Notes under the pieces: model-generated | What the model was told of the DNA's origin: nothing | The model's database searches: none | What the model saw: only the letters and a program-made list of their open reading frames with translations | Origin: Lycium barbarum | Taxonomy: Eukaryota > Streptophyta > Magnoliopsida > Solanales > Solanaceae | Assembly: GCF_019175385.1 (NCBI RefSeq) | Contig: NC_083338.1 | Location: forward strand, 62,528,884 to 62,592,883 | Direction of reading: 5' to 3' | DNA length: 64,000 bases | Program-made: the position numbers and the translations under genes | In this document: piece by piece, positions 61,355 through 64,000 of the stretch | Layout: the number at the start of each line of letters is the position of its first letter | Position numbering within the stretch: position 1 is the stretch's first letter

Positions 61355-64000
61355 TCAATATAACCAATTAAGGAATTTTAGATTACCTGTGGGCATAGGA
61401 AACAAGTGAGGATACTTCTTCTTCATCTCCTCTTCAGCTTCCCAGGTCATCTCCTCCCTGTTATTGTTCTGCCACAGTACCTTAACGGAAGCTACATCTT
61501 TATTACGCAATCTCCTCACCTGACGATCCAGGATGGCTATCGGCTGCTCTTCGTAAGATAGTTCCTCCATCACCTGAATATCATCTACTGGAAATATTCT
61601 GGAAGGGTCGCCAATGCATTTACGAAGCACAGACATGGAACACTGGATGCACTGCTTCCAAGTCAGATGGTAGGTCTAATTCATAGGCAACCTTGCCTAC
61701 ATTACGGATGATTTGGTAAGGGCCGATATATCTCGGACTGAGCTTTCCTTTCCTACCGAATCTCATAACGCCCTTCATAGGTGATACCTTCAGAAAATAC
61801 CCAATCACCGACCTGGAACTCTAAATGTCGACGTCGATTATTTACATATGATTTCTGTCGACTCTGAGCTGCTAGAAACCGTTCCCGAATGAGTTTCACC
61901 TTATCAACTGCTTGCTGGATCATATCTGGGCCGATTAATTCAGTTTCGCCAACATCAAACCAGCCGATCGGTGACCTGCATTTCCTGCCATACAGAGCCT
62001 CGTACTGTGCCATCTGGATGCTAGAATGGTAGCTGTTGTTATAAGCAAACTCAATCAGTGGCAGATGATCATCCCAGCTACCTCTGAAATCAATAACACA
62101 GGCCCGCAACATATCTTCTAGCGTCTATATGGTGCGCTCGGCCTGCCCGTCACTCTGAGGATGGAACGCTGTGCTAAGACTTACCTGGGTCCCCAATCCT
62201 TCCTGAAATGATCTCCAGAAATTATCTGTAAACAAGGCACCTCTATCGGTGATAATAGATACAGGAACTCCGTGAAGTCTCACTATCTCTTTAATATATA
62301 GCCTGGCATAATCCTCAGCTGAATAAGTAGTTCTGACCGGAAGAAAATGGGCTGATTTTGTCAGCCTATCAACAATAACCCATATAGAGTCATACTTCCG
62401 TGGAGTGCGAGGTAAACCTGTAATGAAATCCATATTGATTATTTCCCACTTCCACGTCGGAATTTCAATTTCCTGTAACAGTCCACCCGGCTTTTGATGT
62501 TCAATCTTAACCTGCTAACAATTCGGGCATTGGGCAAAGAACTCTGCGATGTCCCTTTTCATGCCATCCCACCAGTACAGGCATCTGAGGTCATGGTACA
62601 TCTTCGTCGATCCCGGATGAACAGAATAACGGGCATAATGTGCTTCGCCCATAACCTGCTGCCATAGCCCTGCAACATGAGGTACACACAACCTGCCTCT
62701 ATATAATAATATTCCGTCTGGTGTAAACTCGAGCGGAGTCTTTTCCTTTCCAAGGGCTGTGTCTCTGTACTGTGATAGAACAGGGTCTTCATATTGGTGT
62801 CGCTTTATTTCTTCCCTAATATATGATTCAGCAACCCCTCGAACAAAGATCCTCGTACCTCCAGAATCAGCCAGACGAACTCCAAGATTAGCTAGCTGGT
62901 GAATATCACGTACTATTTCTTTCCTTTCTGATTGGAAATCTGCCAAGCTATCCATAGACTTGCGGCTAAGTGCATCTGCTACAATATTGGCTTTCCCCGG
63001 ATGATATAGAATATCAACATCATAGTCTTTCAGCAGCTCCAGCCACCTCCTTTGCCACAAATTCAGCTCCTTCTGCTTAAAGATATATTGGAGGCTCTTG
63101 TGATCCGTATAAATATCAACATGGACGCCATATAGATAGTGTCTCCATATCTTCAAAGCATGGATTACCGCTGCTAGCTCCAGATCATGGGTAGGATAAT
63201 GTCTTTCATGCTTTTTGAGCTGCCGAGAAGCGTAGGCTATAACTCTGCCGTGCTGCATTAATACACAACCTAACCCAACGCTGGAAGCATCACAATAAAT
63301 AACATACCCATCTGGTCCCTCCGGAAGAGTTAGAACTGGAGCTGTAGTCAACTTCTCTTTCAGCAACTGGAAGCTTTGTTCACAAGCATCAGTCCACTGG
63401 AACTTAGCTCCCTTCTGAGTTAGCCTCGTTAACGGTGCTGAAATCGAAGCAAACTTTTCCACAAATCTTCTGTAATAGCCTGCTAATCCCAGAAAACTAC
63501 GTACCTCAGTGGGCGTCGTAGGTCTAGGCCAATTCTTTACGGCCTCAATCTTCTGTGTGTCCACGCGGATGCCATCAGCTGCAATAATATGTCCCAAGAA
63601 TGACACTGAAGCCAGCCAGAATTCACATTTAGAGAATTTGGCATATAATTTCTGATGCCGAAGTACCCCAAGTACCGCCCTCAGATGATCTGTGTATTCC
63701 TCCTCTGACCGTGAGTAAACCAGAATATCGTCAATAAATACAATCACGAACATATCCAAGAACGGCCTGAATACTCGATTCATCAGATCCATGAATACCG
63801 CTGGAGCATTAGTCAGCCCAAAAGACATCACTCTGAATTCATAATGCCCATATCGGGTTCGGAATGCTGTCTTTGGAATATCAGCCTCTCTTACCCGCAC
63901 CTGGTGGTAGCCTGACCGCAGGTCTATCTTCGAAAAACACTTAGCGCCCTGCAACTGATCAAACAAATCATCAATCCTGGGGAGGGGGTATTTATTCTTT
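61355..64000 (-). pseudogene. pol: pol of the right-edge E-family chromovirus (runs off window, few lesions)
   Basis: Reading leftwards from 64000: RT (ending MFDQLQGAK and on through FIDD at 63727-63738), RNase H ([46 protein letters not shown]), the integrase HHCC zinc region ([10 protein letters not shown]...CPNC, 62515-62640), the core with Asp in MDFITGLP (62433), Asp in TDRG and Glu in AERTI (about 62135), the GPY region and a chromodomain tail ending PHLFPMPTGN. Lesions: Gln-type stops at 62512 and 62122, frameshifts near 61795 and 61630. An uninterrupted frame of 483 codons remains (62515-63966). This is the most recently active pol here and the natural source of enzymes for element E. 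Confidence 0.93.

Overview
The window looks like plant nuclear heterochromatin, and I could defend no host gene. The evidence is wall-to-wall Ty3/gypsy LTR retrotransposons of plant type: primer binding sites matching initiator Met-tRNA (TGGTATCAGAGC), chromovirus and Tat/Ogre polyproteins, LTRs of 2.4-3.3 kb, and 5-bp target site duplications (TSDs). A eudicot is likely. The repeat style makes me think of Solanaceae, but nothing here proves it.

Layout. (1) 1-2616 is an LTR fragment J (minus), followed by a small unclassified repeat with a primer binding site. (2) Element X (minus chromovirus) occupies about 2925-6062 and 18475-20115. It is split inside pol by a composite element, 6063-18474, of structure LTR A / deleted internal region / LTR B / gag-pol / LTR C, flanked by the TSD GGACG. 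(3) 20417-about 22812 is a related minus-strand LTR, L. (4) A Tat/Ogre-type element (minus) occupies about 23521-27593 and 40842-43175. Its protease-to-RT intron was hit by solo LTR I (27594-28916 plus 39116-40836, TSD TAAAC), and I was hit by the complete element D (28917-39110, plus). (5) From 43176 rightwards the Tat gag is interrupted by LTR H, H by LTR F, and F both by element E (46113-55256, TSD GGAAA) and by LTR G. G in turn is interrupted by an E-family element that runs off the window with its pol (58366-64000).

Coding capacity. The best pol is that of the right-edge E-family element (two premature stops, two frameshifts, catalytic residues kept). The composite element's gag-pol has about eleven stops and has lost its protease. 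The Tat RT active site reads YVEN and its integrase and protease are damaged. Element X has lost two of three integrase acidic residues. Element E keeps almost only gag. Element D is essentially non-coding.

Most notable signals. First, fourteen LTR copies from about nine families, in both orientations, carry a 47-68 nt segment (nearly always 47-53) bounded by a TAG acceptor and a GTATGT donor. A second donor lies upstream and a conserved hairpin-plus-GCAG block lies downstream. I infer a spliced leader with a shared micro-exon. Second, the non-autonomous elements D and E carry the same 5S-rRNA-derived segment of about 103 nt, with a recognisable A box and a perfect GGATGGGTGACC C box, inside their internal regions. 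Third, several short structured motifs (a hairpin block near the LTR 3' end, a GATGCTGCCGAAATTT intronic motif, promoter-proximal palindromes, a polypurine-tract hairpin) recur across otherwise different families.
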